Made by a program: the position numbers and the translations under genes. A model generated the notes under the pieces. It worked only from the letters and a program-made list of their open reading frames with translations, was not told the origin of the DNA and did no database searches. From an uncultured Acetatifactor sp. (lineage in GTDB: Bacteria > Bacillota > Clostridia > Lachnospirales > Lachnospiraceae), in the NCBI GenBank assembly GCA_910578215.1, contig CAJTPH010000008.1, positions 27,312 through 87,914 on the forward strand: DNA of 60,603 nucleotides, read 5' to 3'. Below, piece after piece: positions 43,282 through 52,317 of the stretch. How positions within the stretch are numbered: the stretch's first letter is position 1; the number at the start of each line of letters is the position of its first letter.

Positions 43282-45747
43282 CTACCCTCTCACCCAGACG
43301 CTCATCTCGCCCTCGCCGCGGTTATTCCAGGCATAATAGGGCACAAAGGTAAGCGTCGTCTCCTTCTCCCGAGGCGGGGTGTACGCGCCGTAAAGGGGCG
43401 CCTCCTCTATGGAGGGCTCCTGCCTGAAGCCGGGCACCTTCAGCACCCGCATCTCATGTCCAAGCTCTCGGCTGACCGCCACTTCCACTCCCGGAAGAAG
43501 GGGCTCCTGCCACGGTTCTGTCTGGGGCCGGCATGCCGGCAGCCCTTCGGCAGATACCGACAGTTCCCCTCGCTGCCCGGGCTCTCCTTCGCCCGCGGAC
43601 TGCCGCGCCATGTCCTGTGCCGGTCCTGCGGACTGCTGCATGCTTTCCGAAGACGCGCCCGCGGCCTGACGCATATTACCCTGCGCCGCCTTCTTCATGT
43701 CCGCCCGAAGCAGGTGCAGTCCGCTTCCGTTGTCCGCCTCCTCCATACAATAGCAGATGGGCCCCCGCAAAAAGGCAGCCTTGCCTATATCCTCCCGGAC
43801 CCTTGTGTTGGCGCTGACGCAGCGCACCTCCATGGGAATGTCGATATATATTTCGTCGCCGTCCCTCCATTCCCCGGACAGGTACAAATACCCCCTTTCC
43901 AGGCGAATCCGCATCTCCCGGACTTTCTCATCGGACTTCTGCCCCAAAAGCGCCGCGGCGTCTATGGGCGTCCCCAGGGAAACAAGCCCTGCCCCGCTGC
44001 CCGCCTCTCTTACCGCTATATGGCAGTCCGCCACTGTCCGTCCGCCTGCGGCGGCATCCCTTACCTCCGCCGTCATGCTTCTGCACCAGCCGGGAACCCG
44101 GAAGGCAAGCGTCCCCTGTACCGTCTTTGTCCCGTCCGCACCTTCCGTTTCCTCCAAATGAAGCACCGCCCTGACCTTCCCCTCCCAAGGAAAGCCGCTC
44201 TCAAGCTGCATATCCACCGGTCTGCCGTTCAAGGTAAAGCCTGCCCTGCTTCCCACATAAAGGTGGGTGTACAGCGTATCCTGCCCGGCCGTATATACAT
44301 AAGCGCCGATGGAGCTGACGATTCGGGCAATGTTCGGAGGACAGCAGGCACAACCAAACCATTTCTGGCGCACGGTCTTTACATGGCGCTTCCTCTCGTC
44401 CTTCAGACAGCCCTCCGGAACCGCCTCCAGCGGATTCACATAGAAAAAGCTCCTGCCGTCCAGCGCCATTCCCGCCAGCACCGTATTGTAAAGCGCCTGC
44501 TCCATCACGTCTCCGTAACGGCTGTCCGCCTGTATTTCCAGCATCCTTCTGGCAAAAAAGGCAAGACCGATGGCGGCGCAGGTCTCCGAGTACGCCGTAT
44601 CATTGGGTAGATCATAGGGATAAGAAAACGCTTCTCCTATATGTGTGCCGCCGATACCTCCTGTTATATACAGTTTTTCGTTTACAATGCTGTTCCAGAG
44701 CCTTTCACATGCCGCAAACAGCTCCTCGTCATCCGTCAGCCTTGCCACATCCGCCATGCCGCTGTAAAGGTACACCCCGCGCACCGCATGTCCCACCGCC
44801 TCCGACTGCTTCCTGACAGGCAGATGTGCCTGATGGTAATGAAAGCGCAGCTTCTGGCGAGATACTTCAGGGGCATCCTCTGCGGCGCCCTCCGCCGCGC
44901 CCTTCTCCGATTCCCCGTCGGGAGCTTTCCAGGGCCTGCCCTCATGCTCTGCCCGCTCCCTGTCCTCTATGTCAAAGTAATAAGGCTTTGTACCCCGCAT
45001 TTCCAGAAAGAAACGGCCCAGCTCCAGATACCTTTCCTTCCCTGTCAGCTCATAGAGCCGTGCCAGCGCCATCTCCGCTATTTCGTGCCCGGGATAGCCC
45101 TTGCACTTTCCCTCCTCATAGCCGAACCGGCTGCAAATAAAGTCCGCATACCGCTCTGCCGCCTTCAGCAGCTTATCCTTTCCGGTGGCCTGATAATAAG
45201 ACACCGCCCCCTCTGCCAGATGCCCGAAGCAATACAGCTCGTGGTGGTCGCGCAGATTGGTGAAAATACGGTCCATACCGTTGATGATATAATATGTATC
45301 CAGGTAACCGTTTTCCGCCTGTGCCGCACAGACAATGTCGATAGCCTCGTCCGCAGTCCTTTCCAGCTCCTCGTCGGGATGACTGGCAAGGGAATAGCCC
45401 ACCGCCTCAATCCACTTGGCAAAATCGCTGTCCTGAAAAACAAAGCCGTAAAACCTGTCCGGGTCAGGATGCTCCGGGTCCTCCGGCAGCGCCTCAAAGC
45501 CCCGGAAGGTGTACACGGGCGCGGCAAAGCCCGCTCCCTGTTCCCGCTTTTTTCGCATCATTTTTCCTGCCACCTTAAAATTGCGCATACAAAAACTGGG
45601 CGCCGCTCCGGGAACCCTGTCGTTCAGCGCCTCCCACTGATAGGGAATCACCTCCCTGCGCACCAGCTCCTGCTCCCTGCCCCAGAATTCGTCCGTGACA
45701 ACCACGTTTTTTAAATCCAAAGGCCTGCTGTAATTCTCCTGTTTCAT
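43282..45747 (-). CDS. GH127 beta-L-arabinofuranosidase
   Basis: An 821-residue cytoplasmic enzyme (no signal peptide). The (alpha/alpha)6 barrel carries the zinc/thiolate site of the HypBA1 type: Glu388 and Cys390 in YSETCAAIG, Cys468 and Cys469 in ACCPPNIAR, one Cys being the nucleophile. ITGGIGGTHIGEAF is also family-typical. C-terminal beta domains follow. Two low-complexity insertions are visible: about 280-295 (Gly/Ala/Glu) and about 695-745 (Gln/Ser/Ala/Gly-rich, with repeated Q-Q/R-SAG). It releases L-arabinose from beta-linked arabino-oligosaccharides of plant glycoproteins or pectin. It is probably co-transcribed with the FucI/AraA-like gene, 126 bases downstream. Confidence 0.9.
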   Translation of the reverse strand: MKQENYSRPLDLKNVVVTDEFWGREQELVRREVIPYQWEALNDRVPGAAPSFCMRNFKVAGKMMRKKREQGAGFAAPVYTFRGFEALPEDPEHPDPDRFYGFVFQDSDFAKWIEAVGYSLASHPDEELERTADEAIDIVCAAQAENGYLDTYYIINGMDRIFTNLRDHHELYCFGHLAEGAVSYYQATGKDKLLKAAERYADFICSRFGYEEGKCKGYPGHEIAEMALARLYELTGKERYLELGRFFLEMRGTKPYYFDIEDRERAEHEGRPWKAPDGESEKGAAEGAAEDAPEVSRQKLRFHYHQAHLPVRKQSEAVGHAVRGVYLYSGMADVARLTDDEELFAACERLWNSIVNEKLYITGGIGGTHIGEAFSYPYDLPNDTAYSETCAAIGLAFFARRMLEIQADSRYGDVMEQALYNTVLAGMALDGRSFFYVNPLEAVPEGCLKDERKRHVKTVRQKWFGCACCPPNIARIVSSIGAYVYTAGQDTLYTHLYVGSRAGFTLNGRPVDMQLESGFPWEGKVRAVLHLEETEGADGTKTVQGTLAFRVPGWCRSMTAEVRDAAAGGRTVADCHIAVREAGSGAGLVSLGTPIDAAALLGQKSDEKVREMRIRLERGYLYLSGEWRDGDEIYIDIPMEVRCVSANTRVREDIGKAAFLRGPICYCMEEADNGSGLHLLRADMKKAAQGNMRQAAGASSESMQQSAGPAQDMARQSAGEGEPGQRGELSVSAEGLPACRPQTEPWQEPLLPGVEVAVSRELGHEMRVLKVPGFRQEPSIEEAPLYGAYTPPREKETTLTFVPYYAWNNRGEGEMSVWVRG

Positions 45748-46072
45748 CTGCCCGCTTCCCGCCTTTCGCTTTTTTTATAAGAAAGTCATATGATGCTTCA
45801 TATATTATCCCACTCAAAATCCCTCTTGCCGTACCGCCTTCTGTCAGCTTAAGTATATCAAATTACGGGGATGAAGGAAAGCGGTAAAACCTTTTTGTAA
45901 AAAACATAGAATTTTTTTGTTAAAATGCTGTAAAAATTATCTACAGCATTCTTGTGATTTCCCATATGTAGTGGTATAATAAATTGCAATGCCACGAAAT
46001 ATTGTAAATTAAAATTGGTACGGTTTGTAGAGCAATGCTCTGAACCCTAATGAAAATACAGAGAGAATACGG
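45748..46072. other. Intergenic region between divergent GH127 and tocopherol-cyclase-like genes
   Basis: 325 AT-rich bases. It contains the plus-strand promoter at 45952-45980. No clear minus-strand promoter for GH127 was found; no operator-like repeat stands out. Confidence 0.5.
45952..45980 (+). promoter_or_regulatory. Promoter of the tocopherol-cyclase-like gene
   Basis: TTGTGA (45952-45957), 17 nt, TATAAT (45975-45980), about 90 nt upstream of the ATG at 46073. Confidence 0.75.
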
Positions 46073-47185
46073 ATGAATCAATCTGATTTAAAAAGAAATT
46101 CCTGCATGCTGCGGGGGCCCCTGACAAAAAAAGGATATATGCGTTGGTGGCATTCCTTCTCGGGAATCCATGCACAGACAGGAACCGGTCGTACATTTTT
46201 TGTGGAATTCTTCATTATTAATCCCCGCCTGGGAGGAGAACTGCCCGTCCTGGGTCAACATCCCTATTACAAAAAACGGGGCATGAAGCCCTCCTATATA
46301 ATGATTAAGGCAGGCATATTTCCGGGTGAAAACGGCGAGTCCGGAAAACAGCTCCATGCCTTTTATCCCATCTCCTCCCTGAAGGCTGCCAAATTCCCCC
46401 TCGTAATGCAGGTAGAGGATTGCTTTTACAGCGAGGACAGAATATCCGGATTTGTGGATGTAAGCCTCCAGGAGGCAAACCATCGCTCCTTTATGACAGA
46501 CGCAGGCTGCATGGAGTGGGATCTTGAGGTAAGCAAAGCCGTGTCCTGCCACACGGGGGTCTATGGAGGCCGTTTCATGCAGATGCTGAACGCTCTTGAC
46601 AGCTACTGGCATGGGGAGGGCATCCGCAGCTTTTTTAAGGGAAGCGTCACCCTGGACGGTGAAGCCTATTTGGTGACCCCCGAAGACAGCTATGGCTATG
46701 CGGACAAGCACTGGGGACGCACCTACAACAACCCGTGGCTCCAGCTTGCATGCTGCCGCCTCACCAGCGAAAAGGCCGGACGGACGCTGCGCCATTCGGC
46801 GCTTGCCATCAACGGCTGTCATCCCCGTTTCCTGTGCTTCCCCATGCACAGAAGGCTGATGCTGCAGCTGACCTACATGGGCGAGGATTTTGAGTTTAAC
46901 CGGTGTAAGTGGGAGGTAAAGGAGACAAACAAAAGAATCATCTGGCATATTCTGGCACAGAATAAGGTCTCTGTGGTTAAAATTTCCGGAAGCTGCACAA
47001 AGACCCAGCTCATGTTTTTGAAATACGAAAACCCTGACGGTCTTTTATCCCGCTTTCCTCTCTGGGCAGGCGCCTGCGGTATCGGCTCCATTCAGCTCTA
47101 CCGAAGATCCCAGGGCGGACGAGAGCTTCTGGATACCCTGACGCTGGAAAATGCGCTCTGTGAATACCGGGCAGAGGAAGCCTAA
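46073..47185 (+). CDS. Tocopherol-cyclase-like family protein
   Basis: A 370-residue protein without signal peptide. YMRWWHSFSGIH near the N-terminus, FMQMLNALDSYWHG, and EDSYGYADKHWGRTYNNPWLQL match the tocopherol cyclase-like family (PF14249), predicted beta-barrel proteins related to lipocalins. Plant members close the chromanol ring, but firmicute members lack the tocopherol pathway and their role is unknown. It is transcribed opposite to secY and GH127 from a good promoter and closed by a strong bidirectional terminator. Confidence 0.75.
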   Translation: MNQSDLKRNSCMLRGPLTKKGYMRWWHSFSGIHAQTGTGRTFFVEFFIINPRLGGELPVLGQHPYYKKRGMKPSYIMIKAGIFPGENGESGKQLHAFYPISSLKAAKFPLVMQVEDCFYSEDRISGFVDVSLQEANHRSFMTDAGCMEWDLEVSKAVSCHTGVYGGRFMQMLNALDSYWHGEGIRSFFKGSVTLDGEAYLVTPEDSYGYADKHWGRTYNNPWLQLACCRLTSEKAGRTLRHSALAINGCHPRFLCFPMHRRLMLQLTYMGEDFEFNRCKWEVKETNKRIIWHILAQNKVSVVKISGSCTKTQLMFLKYENPDGLLSRFPLWAGACGIGSIQLYRRSQGGRELLDTLTLENALCEYRAEEA

Positions 47186-47212
47186 AGCCGTTAAATACAT
47201 AAGACAGGCATG

Positions 47213-47253
47213 ATAAAGCCGGGCAGGAATTTCGTTTTCCTGCCCGGCTTTTC
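47213..47253. terminator. Bidirectional terminator closing the S10-spc-secY transcript
   Basis: A perfect stem AAGCCGGGCAGGAA / TTCCTGCCCGGCTT with a short loop, A- and T-rich on both sides. It lies between the convergent tocopherol-cyclase-like gene and secY, about 90 bases after the secY stop. It implies the large ribosomal transcript ends here. Confidence 0.85.
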
Positions 47254-47338
47254 ATGCCTGTCTTTATTTTTGTCGCCTATACGTTCCGTTGTCTGCAAGT
47301 CCTTCGGTGCCGCGACACCAAAATCCCCGGCAGAGCGG

Positions 47339-48652
47339 TCAGCGCTCCAAGAAGCCCTTGTAGTTGCGCACGAGCATCTGGGATTCAACCTGCTTCATAG
47401 TCTCAAGGACTACGCTTACGATAATGATAAGGCTTGTACCGCCAAAGGACACGCTGGCATTAAATACACCGCTGAAAATATAGGGAAGAACCGCAACAAT
47501 CGTCAGCCCTATAGCGCCAATGAGCACAATATAATTGAGCACCTTATTCAGGTAATCACTGGTAGGCTTTCCAGGTCTGATTCCGGGGATAAAACCGCCC
47601 TGCTTTTTCATGTTATCGGCAACCATCAAAGGATTAAAGGTAATGGATGTATAGAAATATGCAAAGAAAATAATCAATACAATATATGCCAATAATCCGA
47701 TGGAATACTTCAGCTGAGACGGATTACACCAATATTGGGAATTCAGGTACTTCAGTATCTCGTTCCACACGCCGGTGCCATTATACCCCACGAAGGTAGA
47801 AATCAAAATCGGCATCTGAAGCAAAGACTGTGCAAAAATAACCGGAATAACGCCTGCGGTATTGATCTTCAGAGGAATATTTGAAGTCTGTCCGCCTACC
47901 ATCTTTCTTCCCTGCACCTTGTTTGCATACTGCACCGGAATCCGTCGTACTCCGTCATTCAGGATGATTACCAGGACCACCATTGCAACAATCACCGCAA
48001 AGATGATCACCGCAGCGAGAACTGCAGTTGCAGGCGGCTTCCCAATAACAAACTGTGCAAACAGATTTGCCAGATCCTCAGGCAGCCTGGAAATAATATT
48101 GATGACGAGCACAATGGAGATACCGTTTCCGATACCCTTCTCCGTAATTCTCTCGCCAATCCACATCAGGAAAGCGCTGCCCGCGGTAAGCGTAGCAATG
48201 GCACAGATCACATTCAGTGCGTTGTAATCCCGCAAAAGCCCCTGTCTGCCGAATCCGACAGACATAGCCGTTGCCTGAATCAGCGCCAGGACCACGGTTA
48301 CATACCTCGTAATCGCGGTCATCTTCTTTCTTCCGTCCTCGCCGTCACGCTGCATTTCCTCAAGCTTCGGAATCGCAATCGTGAGCAGCTGCATTATGAT
48401 GGAAGACGTAATATAAGGGCTGATATTCAATGCCAAAATCGACCCATTCAGGAAGGAACCACCGGTAATCGCATCAAAAAAGCCAAACGCGCCGTTAGAC
48501 TGGGAAGCAAACCAACTCTTAAAGTAATCGCCGTCTATTCCCGGCACAGGCAGCTGTGATCCGATACGGATCACAACAAGCATGGCAAAGGTAAAAAATA
48601 TCTTATTTCTGAGATCCTTGATTTTGAATGCGTTTTTCAGGGTTGTAAACAT
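47339..48652 (-). CDS. secY: Preprotein translocase subunit SecY
   Basis: 437 residues, ten TM helices. The N-terminus DLRNKIFFTFAMLVVIRIGS, the plug-region NGSILALNISPYITSSIIMQ in pieces, and the late motif FAYFYTSITFNPLMVADNMKK in pieces mark SecY, the translocon channel. It starts directly after the rplO stop (TAA then ATG). Downstream, the usual adk-map-infA genes are missing; a terminator follows instead. Confidence 0.97.
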   Translation of the reverse strand: MFTTLKNAFKIKDLRNKIFFTFAMLVVIRIGSQLPVPGIDGDYFKSWFASQSNGAFGFFDAITGGSFLNGSILALNISPYITSSIIMQLLTIAIPKLEEMQRDGEDGRKKMTAITRYVTVVLALIQATAMSVGFGRQGLLRDYNALNVICAIATLTAGSAFLMWIGERITEKGIGNGISIVLVINIISRLPEDLANLFAQFVIGKPPATAVLAAVIIFAVIVAMVVLVIILNDGVRRIPVQYANKVQGRKMVGGQTSNIPLKINTAGVIPVIFAQSLLQMPILISTFVGYNGTGVWNEILKYLNSQYWCNPSQLKYSIGLLAYIVLIIFFAYFYTSITFNPLMVADNMKKQGGFIPGIRPGKPTSDYLNKVLNYIVLIGAIGLTIVAVLPYIFSGVFNASVSFGGTSLIIIVSVVLETMKQVESQMLVRNYKGFLER

Positions 48653-49093
48653 TTACATCACCTCTGCTGTTCCACCAAGCGCCTCAATCTTTTCTTTTGC
48701 AGATGCACTGAATGCGTCTACCTTCACATTGAGCTTTTTGGTAAGTTCTCCGTTTCCAAGCACCTTAACTCCGTCTCTGGGGTTTTTAATGATACCTGCT
48801 TCGATAAGTGCATTTACATCTACTGTTGCTCCATCCTCAAAACGCTCCAAAGCGCTGACGTTGATTACAACAATTTCCTTACTGTTCCTGTTTTTGAAAC
48901 CTCTCTTGGGGATTCGTCTGTACAAAGGCATCTGGCCGCCTTCAAAACCGGCTCTGGGTGCTCCGGAACGTGCCTTCTGACCCTTGTGTCCCTTGCCTGC
49001 AGTCTTGCCGTTTCCTGAACCATGACCGCGGCCTTTCCTAAAATTATCGCTATGCTTAGAACCTTCAGCGGGTCTTAAATTGGATAATTCCAT
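48653..49093 (-). CDS. rplO: Ribosomal protein L15 (uL15)
   Basis: 146 residues from the ATG at 49093 (AAAGGAGG upstream). MELSNLRPAEGSKHSDNFRK opens it, followed by the Gly/Lys-rich arm GHGSGNGKTAGKGHKGQKAR and GFEGGQMPLYRRIPKRGF. It abuts secY without a gap, so their translation is coupled. Confidence 0.97.
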   Translation of the reverse strand: MELSNLRPAEGSKHSDNFRKGRGHGSGNGKTAGKGHKGQKARSGAPRAGFEGGQMPLYRRIPKRGFKNRNSKEIVVINVSALERFEDGATVDVNALIEAGIIKNPRDGVKVLGNGELTKKLNVKVDAFSASAKEKIEALGGTAEVM

Positions 49094-49112
49094 TTTTATA
49101 CCTCCTTTCTGA

Positions 49113-49298
49113 TTATGCTTCTTCAACCTTCAATAAATAGCCCACCTGACGGATCTGTCCTCTTGTGGCATCATTGTCAGGAAGTATGACGAAACTGCCA
49201 ATCTTGCGAAGACCCATGGCCTGAACGGTTGCTTTGTTCTTCGGTACAGCGCCGATTGTGGACTTTACCAAAGTAATCTTTAAATTCTTATCTGCCAT
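49113..49298 (-). CDS. rpmD: Ribosomal protein L30 (uL30)
   Basis: 61 residues starting MADKNLKITLVKSTIGAVP at the ATG at 49298; the longer frame to 49394 is not used. Conserved TVQAMGLRKIG and the C-terminal VGYLLKVEE identify it. It has the short bacterial form. The ribosome binding site is weak (GATGGG). Confidence 0.95.
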   Translation of the reverse strand: MADKNLKITLVKSTIGAVPKNKATVQAMGLRKIGSFVILPDNDATRGQIRQVGYLLKVEEA

Positions 49299-49424
49299 TT
49301 TTATACCCATCTGCGCGTTGCGGCGCGCCCTTGAATCAACAATTGAATACACATTTTTATTCAATCTTTTACCTCCATGTACGCTTCTGCACACATGTGT
49401 TCATCATTTTGGAAGGATGCCCTC

Positions 49425-49934
49425 TCAGGCCATCACTTCCTCAACAGATTTACCACGGCTCTTTGCCACTTCCTCAGGGCTCTTAAGCTGTCTCAAGCCT
49501 GTGATCGTTGCAAGCACCACATTCTGCTTGTTATTGGAGCCCAGAGACTTGGTACGGATGTTCTTGATGCCCGCAAGCTCACAAACCACACGCGCAGGAC
49601 CTCCTGCAATGATACCGGTTCCGTCGGGAGCCTTCTTAAGCAGAACGTTTGCAGAGCCATACTTACCTACAAAGTCATGTGTAATGGAGTTGTTCTCATC
49701 CAGCGCAACATTGATGATATGCTTCATCGCGTCTTCCTTGCCCTTGCGGATGGCCTCGGGAATTTCAACTGCCTTGCCCAGGCCTGCTCCCACGTGACCG
49801 TTGCCGTCGCCGACTACCACCAGAGCCGTAAAACGCATATTGCGGCCGCCCTTGACAGTCTTGGTAACACGCTTGATGGTGACCACCTTATCAGTTAATT
49901 CTAACTGGCTTGCATCTATGATCGTTTGTTTCAT
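49425..49934 (-). CDS. rpsE: Ribosomal protein S5 (uS5)
   Basis: 169 residues. The N-terminal double-stranded RNA-binding domain (DKVVTIKRVTKTVKGGRNMRF in pieces) and GDGNGHVGAGLGKAVEIPEAI are diagnostic. S5 lies at the mRNA entry channel of the 30S subunit and affects decoding accuracy. A 126-base gap separates it from rpmD. Confidence 0.97.
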   Translation of the reverse strand: MKQTIIDASQLELTDKVVTIKRVTKTVKGGRNMRFTALVVVGDGNGHVGAGLGKAVEIPEAIRKGKEDAMKHIINVALDENNSITHDFVGKYGSANVLLKKAPDGTGIIAGGPARVVCELAGIKNIRTKSLGSNNKQNVVLATITGLRQLKSPEEVAKSRGKSVEEVMA

Positions 49935-49954
49935 GATGTATTCCTCTACCTTTC

Positions 49955-50323
49955 CTAGAATTCCAAGCCAGCTTCTCTGGCTGCGTCAGCTAATGCTGCA
50001 ACTTTACCATGATATATAAAGCCGCCTCTGTCAAAAACAACCTGCTTAATGCCCTTTTCAATTGCCCTCTTGGCAATGACAGTGCCCAAATATGCCGCTG
50101 CATCAACGTCATTCGTCTGTTTCAGCTCGCTCTTGATTTCCTTCTCAAGCGTGGAAGCAGACGCCAATGTATTCCCAACAGTATCGTCGATAATTTGAGC
50201 ATACATGTGATTATTGCTTCTGAATACTGCCAGACGAGGTCTCTGGGCAGTACCGCTGAGGCGGTTACGAATTCTCATGTGCTTTTTAGCACGAACTTCT
50301 TTTCTTGATGCCTTGTTAACCAT
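49955..50323 (-). CDS. rplR: Ribosomal protein L18 (uL18)
   Basis: 122 residues from the ATG at 50323, with AAGGAG 10 nt upstream. KKHMRIRNRLSGTAQRPRLAVFRS in pieces and the end ADAAREAGLEF are typical. It binds 5S rRNA with L5 in the central protuberance. Confidence 0.96.
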   Translation of the reverse strand: MVNKASRKEVRAKKHMRIRNRLSGTAQRPRLAVFRSNNHMYAQIIDDTVGNTLASASTLEKEIKSELKQTNDVDAAAYLGTVIAKRAIEKGIKQVVFDRGGFIYHGKVAALADAAREAGLEF

Positions 50324-50343
50324 CTTCACACTCTCCTTATCTG

Positions 50344-50883
50344 TTATTTCTTACCTGTCTTACCAACTTTACGTCTGATCGTCTCGTCAGCATACTTGAT
50401 GCCCTTGCCCTTATAAGGCTCAGGTCTTCTCTTATCTCTGATTTCAGCTGCAAATTGACCAACCTTTTCCTTGTCGATACCCTTAACGGTAATGTTCAAG
50501 CCGTCAACGGTCGTTTCGATGCCTTCAGGGTCAATCATCTCAACAGGATGAGAATATCCCAGGTTCAGAGTCAGCTTCTTGCCGCTCTTTGCAGCCTTGT
50601 AACCGACACCGTTTACCTCCAGCTTCTTCTCAAAGCCGTCGGTAACGCCTACAACCATGTTGTTGATAAGAGTTCTGGTCAGACCGTGGAGAGACTTCAT
50701 TTTCTTGATGTCATTGGGTCTGTTGACCTGCACCTGCGCACCTTCCACTTTTATTTCCATCTCTGCGGGTAACACTCTCTCCAGCGTACCCTTGGGACCC
50801 TTAACGGTCACCTTGTTATTTTCTGCAACCTCCACAGTCACACCTGCGGGGATCGCGATTGGCATTCTACCTATACGTGACAT
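50344..50883 (-). CDS. rplF: Ribosomal protein L6 (uL6)
   Basis: 179 residues. MSRIGRMPIAIPAGVTVEV, GLTRTLINNMVVGVTDGFEK and the C-terminal RRPEPYKGKGIKYADE mark L6, near the sarcin-ricin loop. AGGAGG lies upstream of the ATG. A 210-base gap to rpsH (50884-51093) holds nothing I can assign. Confidence 0.97.
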   Translation of the reverse strand: MSRIGRMPIAIPAGVTVEVAENNKVTVKGPKGTLERVLPAEMEIKVEGAQVQVNRPNDIKKMKSLHGLTRTLINNMVVGVTDGFEKKLEVNGVGYKAAKSGKKLTLNLGYSHPVEMIDPEGIETTVDGLNITVKGIDKEKVGQFAAEIRDKRRPEPYKGKGIKYADETIRRKVGKTGKK

Positions 50884-51093
50884 GCCCGTACCTCCTGTAT
50901 TTTATATAAACAAACAACCTGATACATACTTTGCAAATCCTTCCTTGAGAGATATCCTGCCGGAATACATTCGCCGGGATCTCCCGGAAAATTCTTCGCT
51001 GCGGAGTCTCCCAAGGACGAAACTTAAATTCTTAGGCAACGTCCTCTAAAGCCTTGGAAATTCTTTTCGTCAGGTCCCACCTGCGAAACCCTG

Positions 51094-51495
51094 TTACCAT
51101 ACAAACGCCAGAACCTCTCCTCCAACCTGAAGCTCACGCGCCTTTTTGTCGGTGATAACGCCCTGGTTGGTAGAGATGATTGCGATACCTAAACCGCCAA
51201 GCACTCTGGGCAGCTCATCCTTGCCCGCATATACGCGCAGACCCGGCTTGGAAATTCTCTTGATGCCGGAGATAACCTTCTCTGTCTTATCAGCGCCATA
51301 CTTCAAGGTGATATGGATAGTCTTGAAGCTGCCGTCGTCAATAATATCATACCTGCTTACATATCCCTCATCCTGAAGAATCTGTGCGATAGACATCTTC
51401 ATCTTGGAAGCGGGTATATCAACTGTATCATGCTTAGCAGAATTTGCGTTACGGATTCTTGTAAGCATATCTGCAATAGGATCGCTCATTGTCAT
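51094..51495 (-). CDS. rpsH: Ribosomal protein S8 (uS8)
   Basis: 133 residues. DPIADMLTRIRNANSAKHDTV in pieces, and the C-terminal GVITDKKARELQVGGEVLAFVW in pieces, are family signatures. In many bacteria S8 represses the spc operon by binding its mRNA. AGGAGG lies 7 nt before the ATG. Confidence 0.97.
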   Translation of the reverse strand: MTMSDPIADMLTRIRNANSAKHDTVDIPASKMKMSIAQILQDEGYVSRYDIIDDGSFKTIHITLKYGADKTEKVISGIKRISKPGLRVYAGKDELPRVLGGLGIAIISTNQGVITDKKARELQVGGEVLAFVW

Positions 51496-51549
51496 TTTGT
51501 GACCTCCTCCTTATACTTCTCATCATATTTAACGGTGAACCGCTCGCCG

Positions 51550-51735
51550 TTACCAGCTTGCTTTCTTGACACCGGGAATTTCGCCCTTATATGCCAGCTC
51601 ACGGAAGCAAACTCTGCAAACGCCATATTTTCTTAAGTAAGCGTGGGGACGACCACAAATCCTGCAGCGGGTATAAGCCTGGGTTGAAAACTTGGGCTTG
51701 CGCTGCTGTTTAAGCTTCAATGCTGTCTTAGCCAT
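51550..51735 (-). CDS. rpsZ: Ribosomal protein S14, zinc type (uS14)
   Basis: 61 residues, the short zinc-binding form: CRICG and CRVCF supply four Cys ligands, followed by RELAYKGEIPGVKKASW. It is in the usual place between rplE and rpsH. A zinc-free paralogue, common in Firmicutes, is not in this window. Confidence 0.97.
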   Translation of the reverse strand: MAKTALKLKQQRKPKFSTQAYTRCRICGRPHAYLRKYGVCRVCFRELAYKGEIPGVKKASW

Positions 51736-51750
51736 GAGAAATTTACCTCC

Positions 51751-52293
51751 TTATTGTTTTGCGAAAGGCATATTGAACAGTCTGAGCAGCTCGCGTGCCT
51801 CTTCGTCGGTTTTTGCTGTTGTTACAATGATGACATCCATACCTCTGGTCTTGTCGATCTTGTCGTATTCGATCTCAGGGAAAATGAACTGCTCCTTGAT
51901 GCCGAGCGCATAGTTTCCTCTGCCGTCGAATGCGTTGGGGTTGACACCTCTGAAGTCGCGCACGCGGGGCAGCGCCAGGTTTACAAGACGATCAAGGAAC
52001 TCATACATCTTATCGCCGCGCAGAGTGGTCTTACATCCGATCGCCATGCCTTCACGGATCTTAAAGTTAGCCACGGATTTCTTCGCCTTGGTGAGAACCG
52101 CCTTCTGTCCGGTGATGATCTCCATATCAGACACAGCGTTCTCAAGAACCTTCGCGTTCTCCTTCGCCTCTCCGACACCCATATTGATGACAATCTTCTC
52201 AAGCTTGGGAACCTGCATAACATTTTTATATCCAAACTTCTTTGTCATTGCTTCTACGATTGTCTCATAGTACAAATCTTTTAATCTGACCAT
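51751..52293 (-). CDS. rplE: Ribosomal protein L5 (uL5)
   Basis: 180 residues. KIVINMGVGEAKENAKVLE, GQKAVLTKAKKSVANFKIREG in pieces, and FPEIEYDKIDKTRGMDVIIVT in pieces identify L5, which joins 5S rRNA to the 50S and contacts the P-site tRNA. It ends 15 bases ahead of rpsZ. Confidence 0.97.
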   Translation of the reverse strand: MVRLKDLYYETIVEAMTKKFGYKNVMQVPKLEKIVINMGVGEAKENAKVLENAVSDMEIITGQKAVLTKAKKSVANFKIREGMAIGCKTTLRGDKMYEFLDRLVNLALPRVRDFRGVNPNAFDGRGNYALGIKEQFIFPEIEYDKIDKTRGMDVIIVTTAKTDEEARELLRLFNMPFAKQ

Positions 52294-52317
52294 GTTTAGT
52301 TTCCTCCTTCCTATTGA

